Shown here in pieces: positions 51,928 through 60,806 of a stretch of DNA of 64,000 nt. The translations under genes and the position numbers were made by a program. The notes below the pieces were generated by a model, which saw only the letters and a list, made by a program, of their open reading frames with translations, ran no database searches and had not been told where the DNA came from. The DNA is taken from contig NZ_AUBR01000004.1 in NCBI RefSeq assembly GCF_000429345.1, positions 49,718-113,717 of the forward strand, written 5' to 3'. Position 1 is the stretch's first letter. Every line of letters starts with the position of its first letter. This stretch comes from Desulfovirgula thermocuniculi DSM 16036 (GTDB taxonomy: Bacteria > Bacillota > Desulfotomaculia > Desulfotomaculales > Desulfovirgulaceae).

Positions 51928-52454
51928 GTTCTTCCCTCCCATGACGATGCTGGGCTAAAGGCCTTAAGGCCTTTTGCTTATGGTTCACCTCCCGGAAAAG
52001 TTTTAGGCGATTGGTAAAAATGTGTAGAACTTTGGCGATAAATTGCATAATATCCCCAAAAGAAAACGAGAGCCGGATCGAAGGCTTACACCGGCTCTTG
52101 ACGGAATGCGGTTAGATTGGCGTGATGCTATGCAAATTCTGATAATACCTTTCTTTTGGCCGAAGCTGGTCTATGTACAAGCTTCTATAATTCTGTACGA
52201 TTTCACTTTAACCAAAAATGGCATGTATGACAAAGAGCTTAATAGTAAAAAATTCTCCCTCCTCCTTTTTGCTTACCTAGTTGCAGTAGTTTTTGCGTTA
52301 ACAGAGTTCCCTGGCCGGTTCTATCTGACAAAAAGGGAGAAAAAACGAGATTCGACGAGTAAATTGGTGTTTAAAAGCTAAATACAATGAAAACTGGATC
52401 CCCCGGGCTTTTGACTTTGTTAAACATACGGGAGATAATTTCCTCAAAAATAGA
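51928..52454. other. AT-rich non-coding stretch
   Basis: The sequence is distinctly less GC-rich than its surroundings. It includes an open frame at 52043-52381 with no ribosome site and no recognisable similarity, which is not called. It may hold the xre promoter and upstream signals for the RNA that follows. Confidence 0.5.
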
Positions 52455-52690
52455 CATATCGCATAATAACTTAATGCAGGAGATGCGATATGCATAACCT
52501 GTCCGGCATAGCCGACTGCTAATGTGTTGGGAGTAACCGATACAAGGGCGTTCTAGGACAGTAGTTCGACAGGTGTTGTTTAAGGAAGTCCTTGCGGAGG
52601 GAAACGCACGAGGATAATTTGCTGAGCCCGGTAGCGGGCCTTGTAGAGATGGCTCCTTGCGGTAATCAAAAAGGCTTTATTTGGGGGTAA
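52455..52690 (+). ncRNA. Structured non-coding RNA, possibly raiA-type
   Basis: No coding potential, but dense local structure: CATATCGCAT/ATGCGATATG (52455-52464, 52483-52492), TGCG/CGCA around GAGGGAAA, and GCCCG-GTAG-CGGGC (52626-52639). Segments such as CCGATACAAGGGCGTTCTAG and GACAGGTGTTGTTTAAGG look like the conserved core of the clostridial raiA-motif RNA as remembered; this needs a covariance search. The boundaries are approximate. Confidence 0.5.
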
Positions 52691-52756
52691 GGGCTTCCTT
52701 CTGTTGGTGTGCTTTGGGTTGTCTCCGTCTCGTGGCTTTTCTTGAGGGAGCAGTAA

Positions 52757-52780
52757 AAGAAGAAGAAGAAGAAGAAGAAA
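52757..52780 (+). repeat. Trinucleotide (AGA)n repeat in non-coding DNA
   Basis: About seven copies of AGA/GAA in the 370-bp stretch 52691-53062 before the MCP gene. The same stretch has a hairpin ACGTAT/ATACGT (52862-52867, 52888-52893). No gene was supported there. Confidence 0.8.
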
Positions 52781-53062
52781 GAGTCGTACTTTCTAGAGGC
52801 ACGCAGCAGGAAAAGTGCGGGGCGTCATTCCTGCAGAAGGGAGGCAGAGGATGGCGCCCCGACGTATTTCCATGACGAAAAATGTCGATACGTGTAGCAA
52901 GGAGGGGGAGGGAACGGAGCAAGTTTTTATGAGTTGCACAGACGATACAGATGATTCCGAATTTTTTCAAATATAGGAGGATTTGGTGCCGGTATTGGCA
53001 CACCGGAACTTTGGTAAAAGGCTAAATTTGCCAGTATACCTAATCTGGAGGAGGGTACTTGC

Positions 53063-54982
53063 GTGGAGGAGAGGAGGACGTTGGCCCCGCTTCCTGGCGA
53101 GAGAAAGGGCGGGGTCGTAAGTGCAACGCTTGCAGAGAGGAAAGCGGCGGAGGCGCGCAAGAGGCAGGCGCGCACCTATGCCAAGCAGCAGCAGATAGCG
53201 GAGCGCATAGCTAGCGCCAGCGAGCAACTGTCGTCCGGCGTGGAACAGGCCTCCGGGGCGGTGCAGGAACTCCGCGCTTCCATGGAGCAGATCGCCCGCG
53301 GGGCGCAGGAGGCCAGCAGTGCCACCCAGCAGTCCTTGGCGGCCGTGAGGGCCATCGGCGAGCAGGCCCGTCACGCGGTGAAGATGACCGGGGAGTCCCT
53401 GGCGCGCTGCCAGGCCATAAAGGAGCTGGTAACAAGGACCTCTTCCGACATTGAAGGGCTGGTCAGGGGCGTGGACGACAACACGGCTAGGAGCGAGGAG
53501 TCGGCCCGCCTGGTGGCCCAGCTGGAGGAGGAGGCGGAGAAGATCGGGGAAATCGTGCGGGCGGTGGTGAAAATAGCCGACCAGACCAACCTCCTGGCGC
53601 TAAATGCAGCCATTGAGGCGGCGCGCGCCGGGGAGCACGGGCGGGGCTTTGCCGTGGTGGCCGACGAGGTGCGCACGCTGGCCGAGACTTCGGAAAAGGC
53701 CGCCAGCGACATTCGGCAGATAGTGAACAGCATTCAGGAAAACGTCAAAGTGGTGGCGGAGGCCATCAGCAGGGCGGCGGAGGTGGCTCGGGGCGAAACG
53801 GAGAAGGGTAAGGTAATTACGGCCGAGCTGGCCAAGATAGCCGAGGCAATGGACAGGGTGGTGGAAGGTGCCGGGAACGTAGAGCGGCTGATGGTGGAGG
53901 TGGAAAAGGCCATTGCGGAGTTCCAGAAGGGCAGCGAGCAGATAGCCGCCACCGCCGCCGAACAGGCCGGCGCCACGGAGGAAGCCCTGCGGGGTGTCGA
54001 GCAGCAGGCGAAAGCCCTTGCGGAGATAAGCGAGAGCAGCGCGAGCCTGGCCGACATGGCCGACGATCTTAAGACCTCCACCGATGTGGTGAAGAGCGCC
54101 GAGGCGCTGGCCGCGGCAGCTGAAGAGCTTTCCGCGGCCATCGAGGAGGCCACCAAGTCGGCGGAGGAGATAAACGCCGCGCTGAACCAGATTTCCAGGG
54201 GGGCCCAGCAGCAGGCGGCGGCAGCTGAAGAATCCTCGGCGGCCATAAAGCAGGTGGAAAAGTCCATGCAGGTCATTGCCAGGGAGGCCGAGGAGTCCCT
54301 GAAGCAGACGGAGGAACTCAGCCAGCTGCTGGCAGCCAACAAGGTCAGGGTCAACGAGTTGATTGACGGCATATCCCGGGCAGCGGCCACCAACCTGGAA
54401 AACGTCAACAAGGTCACCGTTCTAGAGCGGTACGCGCGCCAGATCGACAAGATTGTGGACACCATTGCCAGCGTGAGCATCCAGACCAACATGTTGGCGG
54501 TGAGCGGGGCCATCGAGGCGGCGCGCGCTGGGGAGTACGGCAAGGGCTTTGCCGTGGTGGCCTCGGACATAAGGAATTTGGCCCAGGAAAGTGCCCGCAA
54601 CGCGGAGCAGATAAAGGAAATGGTCAAGGGCATCCAGGAGCAGGTCATGAACGTCCTGAGGGACATCACCGCTATCGGTGAGGTGATCAGGGGAGAAGTG
54701 GAAAAGGCCAAGAAGACCGTGGCCGACCTCGATACAATCGAGCGGGACATGGCGGCCGTGGCCAGGGGCGTGCAGGAGGTCAGGGACATGTCCGCCCAGT
54801 CGCTTGCCCGGGTGGAGGAGGCGGCCAAGGGCGTGGAGCAGATAGCTTCCGCGGCCCACGAGGCCAGCGCGGCGGCGGAGGAGGCGGCCACCGCCAGCCG
54901 CCAGCAGGCGGAAGGCATGAAGGAGCTTTCGCAGGCCATCGAAGAAATTGCCGCCCTGGCAGACGAACTCCAGCAGGGCTAG
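53063..54982 (+). CDS. Soluble protein with two methyl-accepting signalling domains
   Basis: 639 residues from the GTG at 53063 (GGAGGAGGG upstream). It has no transmembrane helix and no sensor domain. The MCP cytoplasmic coiled coil occurs twice: tip 1 near 171-208 ([36 protein letters not shown]) and tip 2 near 469-508 ([34 protein letters not shown]). The flanking helices also repeat ([17 protein letters not shown] versus [17 protein letters not shown]). Tip 2 departs from consensus at several positions but keeps EAARAGE. It heads the chemosensory operon. Confidence 0.9.
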   Translation: MEERRTLAPLPGERKGGVVSATLAERKAAEARKRQARTYAKQQQIAERIASASEQLSSGVEQASGAVQELRASMEQIARGAQEASSATQQSLAAVRAIGEQARHAVKMTGESLARCQAIKELVTRTSSDIEGLVRGVDDNTARSEESARLVAQLEEEAEKIGEIVRAVVKIADQTNLLALNAAIEAARAGEHGRGFAVVADEVRTLAETSEKAASDIRQIVNSIQENVKVVAEAISRAAEVARGETEKGKVITAELAKIAEAMDRVVEGAGNVERLMVEVEKAIAEFQKGSEQIAATAAEQAGATEEALRGVEQQAKALAEISESSASLADMADDLKTSTDVVKSAEALAAAAEELSAAIEEATKSAEEINAALNQISRGAQQQAAAAEESSAAIKQVEKSMQVIAREAEESLKQTEELSQLLAANKVRVNELIDGISRAAATNLENVNKVTVLERYARQIDKIVDTIASVSIQTNMLAVSGAIEAARAGEYGKGFAVVASDIRNLAQESARNAEQIKEMVKGIQEQVMNVLRDITAIGEVIRGEVEKAKKTVADLDTIERDMAAVARGVQEVRDMSAQSLARVEEAAKGVEQIASAAHEASAAAEEAATASRQQAEGMKELSQAIEEIAALADELQQG

Positions 54983-55007
54983 CCGGCGGCCGGGGAGCGT
55001 GTGAGGT

Positions 55008-56510
55008 ATGGGCGGTGGAAGCAAGCAGTACGTGGTTTTCCGGCTGGCGGAGGAAAGCTACGGCATAGCCATCGAGTACCTTCAGGAGATCATCAGGGTG
55101 CCCGCGGTGGTCAGGGTGCCGCTGGCACCCCCCTACATAAAGGGGCTGGCCAACCTGCGGGGGACCATCCTGACGGTGTACGATACCCGCGTGCGGCTGG
55201 GGTTGCCTTCCGGCAACGGCGATGAGGGCAGTCGGGTGGTGGTGGTTAGGTTTAAGGAGCGCCAGGCGGGCTTCATTGTGGACCGCGTGGACGGCGTGGT
55301 GGACGTGCCGCTATCCAGCGTCGAGGAATTCCGCCGGGAGGAAGGCAATACGGCAGGGGCCGACCTGATAACCAGGGCAGCCAAGCTGGAGGACCGGCTC
55401 GTTTTGCTGCTGGAGCCGGGGGGGCTTTTCGGCTCCGCAGGGGAAGAAAGCTGCCGGGGCGGCAGCGGGGTCACCTTCGGCGGGGCTGCTGCGGGGCAGG
55501 AGGAAGGGGCAAGGCAGGTGGAGGAAGAAAAGCAGCTCCTCACTTTTCGCGTGGGCGGTGAGGAATACGGCCTGGACATTGCCGACGTGAAGGAAATCGT
55601 GCACCTGCCGGAAAAGGTTAACTTCCTTCCTGGTGCGCCCCCCTACGTGCTGGGCGTGATTTCCTTGCGCCAGAAGGTTCTGCCCCTTTTAAGCCTGCGG
55701 CGGCTGTTCGGACTGCCCGAGGAGGAAGGAGGGAGGGTAGTGGTGGCCTACCTGGGGGCCGGCCGCAACCTCCTGGCCGGGCTGGTGGTGGACAGCGTGG
55801 CGGAAGTGCTAAGGGTCAGCGAAAAATCCCTCGAGCCGGTGCCCGGGTTGTTCAGGGACCGTGAAAATGGGGAGGTTAGCGCCGTCTGCCGCGTGGGGGA
55901 AGACCGCCTGGTCTTTGTGGTGGACGCCTCCAAACTCGTCAGCGAAGAAGCCCTGAGCGTGACGGCAGGCGGGGCGGAAGAAGGCAGCGAGGAGGGCAGG
56001 AGGCACTCCGAGGCTGAGCAGCACCTGGTTACCTTTTTGCTGGCCGGAGAGGAGTTTGCCCTACCCATAGCCAGCGTGCGGGAGATCATCCGCGGCACCA
56101 GAGTAACACCCGTGCCGGGCTCCCTGCCCTTTGTGTGCGGCGTGCTGAACCTGCGCGGGACCATCGTGCCGGTAGTGGACCTGCGCCTGCGTTTTGCCTA
56201 CCCCCCGAAGGAACTGGACGAGCAGTCGCGCATCCTCATTTGCGAGGGCCGCAGCACGGTGCTCGGGCTTTTGGTGGACGGTGTCAGGGAGGTGCTCAAG
56301 GTGCCGCTCTCGCAGGTGGAGCCCGCGCCGGACATTGTCGTGGCCGGCCTGCAGAGGTGCTTTGTGAGCGGGATTGCCAAACTGGACGCCTCCAGGAACG
56401 TCCTCATCCTCGACTCCACGCAGGTGCTTTCCTGGGAAGAAGAGGAATACGCGGCATCGCTGGCGGAGGCGGAAAGCGTTGGCAAGGAAGATACGCGTGC
56501 TGGTAGTTGA
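55008..56510 (+). CDS. Triple CheW-domain adaptor
   Basis: 500 residues made of three CheW/SH3-like adaptors: about 6-140 (KQYVVFRLAEESYGI, GLANLRGTILTVYD), 172-325 (LLTFRVGGEEYGLDI, GVISLRQKVLPLLSL) and 347-490 (LVTFLLAGEEFALPI, GVLNLRGTIVPVVDL), joined by Gly/Glu-rich linkers. Each can bridge a receptor tip or CheA, so one chain can link several partners. The gap to the MCP gene is 25 bp. Confidence 0.93.
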   Translation: MGGGSKQYVVFRLAEESYGIAIEYLQEIIRVPAVVRVPLAPPYIKGLANLRGTILTVYDTRVRLGLPSGNGDEGSRVVVVRFKERQAGFIVDRVDGVVDVPLSSVEEFRREEGNTAGADLITRAAKLEDRLVLLLEPGGLFGSAGEESCRGGSGVTFGGAAAGQEEGARQVEEEKQLLTFRVGGEEYGLDIADVKEIVHLPEKVNFLPGAPPYVLGVISLRQKVLPLLSLRRLFGLPEEEGGRVVVAYLGAGRNLLAGLVVDSVAEVLRVSEKSLEPVPGLFRDRENGEVSAVCRVGEDRLVFVVDASKLVSEEALSVTAGGAEEGSEEGRRHSEAEQHLVTFLLAGEEFALPIASVREIIRGTRVTPVPGSLPFVCGVLNLRGTIVPVVDLRLRFAYPPKELDEQSRILICEGRSTVLGLLVDGVREVLKVPLSQVEPAPDIVVAGLQRCFVSGIAKLDASRNVLILDSTQVLSWEEEEYAASLAEAESVGKEDTRAGS

Positions 56511-57540
56511 CGACTCGGCCTTCATGCGGCGCGCTCTGGCCCAAATCCTGGAGGCAGCGGGCGACATCGAGGTGGTGGGCACGGCCAGGGACGGCGAGGA
56601 GGGTGTGGCGAAAGCCCTGGAGCTGCAGCCGGACGTGGTCACCCTGGACGTGAACATGCCCCAGATGGACGGGCTTACAGCGCTGTGCCACATCGTGGAC
56701 AGGACAAGGGCTAGGGTGGTCATGGTTTCCTCGCTGACCCAGGAGGGTGCGGAGGTAACCCTGGAGGCGCTGGCTCTGGGCGCCGTGGATTTTGTGGCCA
56801 AGCCCGGAGGTACCGTATCCCTGGGTATAAAGAACCTGGCAGAGGAAATCGTGTACAAGGTGAGAGCGGCGGCACGGGCCAGGGTGAGGGGCCGTCCTGC
56901 CGCCCGGCCTGATGCCACCGCTGCGCGGCAGAAGCCGGCTGCGCCTGCGGGGCTGCCCGGGTTGGAATGGCTGGCGGTCATAGGCGTCTCCACGGGCGGG
57001 CCGCGCACGCTGGAGGAAGTGCTCATCCGGCTTTCCCCGCGGCTTCCCCTGGGCGTGGTGGTGGTGCAGCACATGCCCCCCCACTTTACCCTCAGCTTTG
57101 CTCAGCGCCTCGACCGGGTTTGTGCCGTGAAGGTCGAGGAGGCCTCGGAGGGGGCGAAGGTGGAGGCGGGCAAGGTGATCGTGGCCCGGGGAGGGTACCA
57201 CCTGCATCTGCGGGAATCCGGAGGCGGGCTGCGCTGCCACCTGAGCCACAGGCCCGAGGGCACCCTTTTCAAGCCCTCGGTGGAGGTGACCATGCGCTCG
57301 GCCATGGAAGCCTTCTCCCCCCAGAGGATGATCGGGATTCTCCTCACCGGCATGGGGGACGACGGGGCAGAAGCCATGGCGGAGTTGCGCCGGCGGGGCG
57401 GGTTTACCATTGCCGAGAGCGAGGAGACGGCCGTGGTGTGGGGGATGCCCCGGGCGGCCTTGGAGAGGGGAGGGGCGGAGGTGGTGGTGCCGTGTTATGA
57501 AATTCCGGCCATCTTGGAAAGGAAGGTGAAAAGAAAGTGA
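56479..57540 (+). CDS. cheB: CheB methylesterase
   Basis: 353 residues from TTG 56479, overlapping the CheW gene by 32 bp. Receiver domain (about 3-120) with VVDDSAFMRR and phospho-acceptor LDVNMPQMDG. Methylesterase domain (about 160-350) with the catalytic VSTGGPRTL (Ser), QHMPPHFT (His) and MGDDGAEAM (Asp). It removes methyl groups from receptor glutamates. It is complete, so adaptation by methylation is expected. Confidence 0.95.
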   Translation: MARKIRVLVVDDSAFMRRALAQILEAAGDIEVVGTARDGEEGVAKALELQPDVVTLDVNMPQMDGLTALCHIVDRTRARVVMVSSLTQEGAEVTLEALALGAVDFVAKPGGTVSLGIKNLAEEIVYKVRAAARARVRGRPAARPDATAARQKPAAPAGLPGLEWLAVIGVSTGGPRTLEEVLIRLSPRLPLGVVVVQHMPPHFTLSFAQRLDRVCAVKVEEASEGAKVEAGKVIVARGGYHLHLRESGGGLRCHLSHRPEGTLFKPSVEVTMRSAMEAFSPQRMIGILLTGMGDDGAEAMAELRRRGGFTIAESEETAVVWGMPRAALERGGAEVVVPCYEIPAILERKVKRK

Positions 57541-58124
57541 GCGGTGCGGCGAGGGAGACGGTGGAGGAACTGGGGCACGTTTTGGCCTCCTCTCCGGATG
57601 AGGGGGAAAAGATGGACGCTGCCTGGCGGTTGGGCGCTCTGGGAACCGGAGAAGCGGTGCGGTGCCTGGCCGGGGCTTTAAAGAGGGAGCAGAGCCCCCT
57701 GGTGCGCGAGGCCATTACCGGGGCCCTCCTGGGGTGCGAGCCGAGAGCGGTGGCGGAGGAAATGGCCGCGCTTTTAAAGAGCGGGGAAGCCTCCGCGGTA
57801 AGCGCGGCCATGGAGGTGTTAAGCGCCTGCTGCAGCGAGGATTCCCTAGAGGTGCTGGAGAGGCTTCTAAGGGACGAAAATAGGGACGTGAGAGTTTCGG
57901 TCGTGCACACCCTGGGCAAGAGTAACTGCGCTTCGGGCGCGGACCTTTTCCGGCGGGTAATCAGCGAGGATGAGGACGTCAACGTGGTGGCGGCGGCCGT
58001 GGAGTACCTGGGGGAGGTAGGGGAAGAGCGGGACGCAGAATTGCTGCGCGCCGCTGCGGAGAGGTTTAAGGACCCTTTCCTGTCCTTTACGGTGCGCCGC
58101 GCTCTGGAGATGCTGGAGAATTGA
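57537..58124 (+). CDS. HEAT-repeat protein in chemosensory operon
   Basis: 195 residues with about five HEAT-like helical pairs (MDAAWRLGALGTGEAVRCL, PLVREAITGALLGC, RDVRVSVVHTLGKS, VNVVAAAVEYLGEVG). HEAT proteins are protein-interaction scaffolds. The GTGA overlap with cheB shows coupling. Similar proteins accompany some Frz-like and other chemosensory operons, but no fixed role is known. Confidence 0.8.
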   Translation: MSGAARETVEELGHVLASSPDEGEKMDAAWRLGALGTGEAVRCLAGALKREQSPLVREAITGALLGCEPRAVAEEMAALLKSGEASAVSAAMEVLSACCSEDSLEVLERLLRDENRDVRVSVVHTLGKSNCASGADLFRRVISEDEDVNVVAAAVEYLGEVGEERDAELLRAAAERFKDPFLSFTVRRALEMLEN

Positions 58125-58136
58125 GGTGACGGAGGC

Positions 58137-58943
58137 TTGCGGAAGGCTGACTTTGACAGGCTGCGGGAGTTTATCTACAGGCAGACGGGGATCCTTTTTG
58201 AGCCCCAGAAGCAGTATTACGTGGAGCGGCGCGTGGAGCAGCACATGGCCTCCAGAGGCTACAGCAGCTTTAACGAGTATTTTAGCGCCCTGAGGTTTGG
58301 CCGCGGCGAGCTATGGCAGGAGCTTTTAAACAGCCTTACCGTGAACGAAACCTACTTTTTTCGCGAGTACGACCAGCTGAAGTGCTTTGCGGAGGAGGTC
58401 TTGCCCCTCTGGGTGGGGAACGGCGCGGGCAGGGCGGGGATCAAAATCTGGAGCGCGGGGTGCTCCACCGGTGAGGAGGCCTACACCCTGGCCATCATCA
58501 TGGAAGAAATGGCCCAGGGCTACCCGTGGGAAATACACGCCACGGACATCAATACCGAGGTCCTGGCCAGGGCTCAGGAAGGGGTTTACAACGATTACGC
58601 CGTGCGCCAGGTGCCGGATGTTTACTTTACGCGCTACTTTACCCGCGTAAATGGGGGCTACGCCGTTTCCCCGCTGCTCAAGAGGAGGGTGAAGTTTTAT
58701 CAGGTAAACCTGATGGACGACGCGAGGATGCGGCAGATGAAGGGCTTTCACGCCATTTTCTGCCGCAACGTGCTCATTTACTTTGACGACGCTTCCCGCC
58801 GCCGGGTGGCCCTCCACTTTTACCAGGCCCTGGAGCCCAACGGGTACATATTCCTGGGGCACTCGGAGTCCATGAGCAGGATCACCACCGTTTTTAAGCC
58901 CGTGAGGTTTAAGAATGCCATCATATACCAGAAGGCGGGTTGA
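58137..58943 (+). CDS. cheR: CheR methyltransferase
   Basis: 268 residues from TTG 58137. N-terminal helical CheR domain (LREFIYRQTGILFE), then LTVNETYFFRE and the SAM site IWSAGCSTGEEAYTLAI, ATDINTEVL, CRNVLIYFD. It methylates receptor glutamates. No TPR or other extension is present. Confidence 0.96.
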   Translation: MRKADFDRLREFIYRQTGILFEPQKQYYVERRVEQHMASRGYSSFNEYFSALRFGRGELWQELLNSLTVNETYFFREYDQLKCFAEEVLPLWVGNGAGRAGIKIWSAGCSTGEEAYTLAIIMEEMAQGYPWEIHATDINTEVLARAQEGVYNDYAVRQVPDVYFTRYFTRVNGGYAVSPLLKRRVKFYQVNLMDDARMRQMKGFHAIFCRNVLIYFDDASRRRVALHFYQALEPNGYIFLGHSESMSRITTVFKPVRFKNAIIYQKAG

Positions 58944-58957
58944 GGGGGTTTGGAGTC

Positions 58958-59350
58958 TTGGCGAGGGCACTGGTGGTAGATGACTCCAGCGCGGTGAGAG
59001 CCTACCATGCGGAGATCCTGCGCGGAGAGGGTTTTGAGGTGGAGGTGGCCGACAACGGCTACGAGGGTCTGGAGAGGTTCATGGAGGGAGGATTTGACCT
59101 CCTGCTGGTGGACGTGAACATGCCGCGCATGCACGGCTACGACTTCATCCGCGAGGTCCGCCGCACACCGGAGGGCAAAAAGGTAAGCATCATCGTCATT
59201 TCCACGCGGGCCAGCTCCCGGGACAGCCTGGAGGCTTTTAAGGCCGGCGCCGACCTGTACCTGGTGAAGCCCGTTGACCCTGCGGAGCTGCAGGCCGTCT
59301 GCCGGATGGTGGTCGGCCAAAGAGGTGGGGGAGCGCATGGCGGCAAGTGA
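58958..59350 (+). CDS. CheY-like single-domain response regulator
   Basis: 130 residues from TTG 58958 (GGAG upstream). Receiver only: ALVVDDSSAVR, phospho-Asp in LLLVDVNMPRMHGYD, the Thr/Ser switch in VISTRAS, and LVKPVD. It is the likely output of CheA. Its end overlaps cheA by 14 bp. Whether it binds a flagellar motor is unknown. Confidence 0.9.
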   Translation: MARALVVDDSSAVRAYHAEILRGEGFEVEVADNGYEGLERFMEGGFDLLLVDVNMPRMHGYDFIREVRRTPEGKKVSIIVISTRASSRDSLEAFKAGADLYLVKPVDPAELQAVCRMVVGQRGGGAHGGK

Positions 59351-60806
59351 GCGGGCAGGCGAAAAGCGCCTGCTGGAGCTGGGGCCGCAGGAAATTGCCG
59401 GGCGCAACCTCTGGCCGGTGCTGGCGGAAATGGAGACCAGGGGATGGCTGGAAAAGGTGGAGGTAACCTCCCGCGGCGAGGAACTTTGGGTTAGCCTGGT
59501 GCTGGGGGAGCACGTTTCAGAAAGGGCGGCCAGGGAAGCAGTGGAGGTTCTGCTCGGGCAGCAGGCTAGGGAGAGGGAAGCCCCCGCAATACAGGCGGTC
59601 CGGGAAGGAGGAGGGAAGGAATGGGCGGAAGCGCAGACGGTGAGGGTGGAGCAAGCCAAAATCGACCGCCTCCTGGGCCTTGCCGGTGAACTGATCATTG
59701 AGAGTAACGGGCTGCTCTACCTGTTGCGCCGCCTGGAGGGTCTGGGAGTTTCCGCGGAGGTGGTCAGGGAGCTCAAAGAGCGGCACGCCCGCCTTTCGCG
59801 CATTAGCTGGGACGTGCAGGACGCAGTAATGGAGATGCGCCTCATGCCGGTGGGCATGGTTTTCGAGCGCTTCAGGAGGGTGGTGCGGGAGGTCGGCCAG
59901 GAGCTGGGGAAAAAGGTGCAGTTTCTCACCCAGGGCGAGGAGATAACCATTGACCGCAGCGTGGCAGCGGCCATTTACGACCCCCTCCTCCACCTAGTGC
60001 GCAACGCCCTTGATCACGGCCTGGAGGAGCCGGAGGAGAGGAGAAGGGCGGGCAAGCCCGAGGCGGGTAAGCTCTTGCTGGCGGCCAGCCGCCGCGGGGA
60101 AAGGATCCTGGTGAAGGTGGAAGATGACGGCAGGGGCATGGACTTAGAGGCGATAAGGGAAAAGGCTGCCGCCCGGGGCTGGGTGCCGGCGGAGCAGGCG
60201 CAGCGGCTGCGCAAAGAGGAACTTCTGGAGTTTGTCTTCCGCCCCGGTTTCAGCACAAGGGAGGCCCCCTCGTCTCTCTCGGGGCGCGGCGTGGGCATGG
60301 ACGTGGTAAGGGAAGCGGTGCAGGCGCTGGGTGGACGCGTGAGCCTGGAAACCGAGCCGGGCTGCGGCACGACGGTGACCATGGAGCTGCCGGTTACCGT
60401 GAGCATTACCAAGGTGCTCCTCTTTGAGTGCGGGGGGCTGTTCGGGCTTCCGGTGGGAGAGGTGAAGGAAATAGTCAAAGTGGGCCGCAGGCGCCTGAGG
60501 GAGTTCAAGGGGAGGCAGTTTGTGCCCCTGCGGAACGCCATCTACCCGGTTTTGCGCCTCTCCTGCCTGCTCGGTCGCGGTGAAGGCGCTGCTTCTCCCG
60601 ACGAGGAGGTTACCCTGCTGGTGTTGCTCGGCGGCCTGGCCGTGGAGGTGGGGAAGGTCCTGGGTGAGCAGGACGTGGTGCTCAAGAACCTGCCCCCCGA
60701 GGTAGGCGCGCAGAGGCTTTTCAGCGGGGCGGCCATTTTGGGCAGCGGCGACATTGCTCTGATTCTGGATGCCGGCGAGCTGGGAGGTGTAGCCCTTGAA
60801 AGTTGA
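59337..60806 (+). CDS. cheA: CheA histidine kinase lacking the phosphotransfer domain
   Basis: 489 residues from the ATG at 59337 (GAGGTGGGGGAG upstream). About 95 residues of unassigned N-terminus, then the dimerisation helices (VRVEQAKIDRLLGLAGELII), the GHKL kinase with N-box LHLVRNALDHGLE, VEDDGRGMD, FVFRPGFSTRE and GRGVGMDVVREAV, and a C-terminal CheW-like domain (about 355-485). No Hpt/P1 domain with a phospho-His is present; the next gene supplies it. All ATP-binding boxes look intact. Confidence 0.93.
   Translation: MAASERAGEKRLLELGPQEIAGRNLWPVLAEMETRGWLEKVEVTSRGEELWVSLVLGEHVSERAAREAVEVLLGQQAREREAPAIQAVREGGGKEWAEAQTVRVEQAKIDRLLGLAGELIIESNGLLYLLRRLEGLGVSAEVVRELKERHARLSRISWDVQDAVMEMRLMPVGMVFERFRRVVREVGQELGKKVQFLTQGEEITIDRSVAAAIYDPLLHLVRNALDHGLEEPEERRRAGKPEAGKLLLAASRRGERILVKVEDDGRGMDLEAIREKAAARGWVPAEQAQRLRKEELLEFVFRPGFSTREAPSSLSGRGVGMDVVREAVQALGGRVSLETEPGCGTTVTMELPVTVSITKVLLFECGGLFGLPVGEVKEIVKVGRRRLREFKGRQFVPLRNAIYPVLRLSCLLGRGEGAASPDEEVTLLVLLGGLAVEVGKVLGEQDVVLKNLPPEVGAQRLFSGAAILGSGDIALILDAGELGGVALES

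Noticed and set aside
52043..52381. Open frame of 112 codons in the AT-rich gap
   Set aside because: No ribosome site, no recognisable similarity and atypical composition; adjacent to a probable ncRNA.
53001..53030. TGGCAC near the MCP gene as a second sigma-54 promoter
   Set aside because: TGGCAC is present but the -12 TTGC is not at the required spacing.
52862..53040. c-di-GMP riboswitch before the MCP gene
   Set aside because: Looked for the GEMM-I core; only short resemblances were found, not the conserved tetraloop and receptor.
53734..54939. 401-codon minus-strand frame opposite the MCP gene
   Set aside because: Ser/Ala-rich mirror of coiled-coil codons; the plus-strand MCP is certain.
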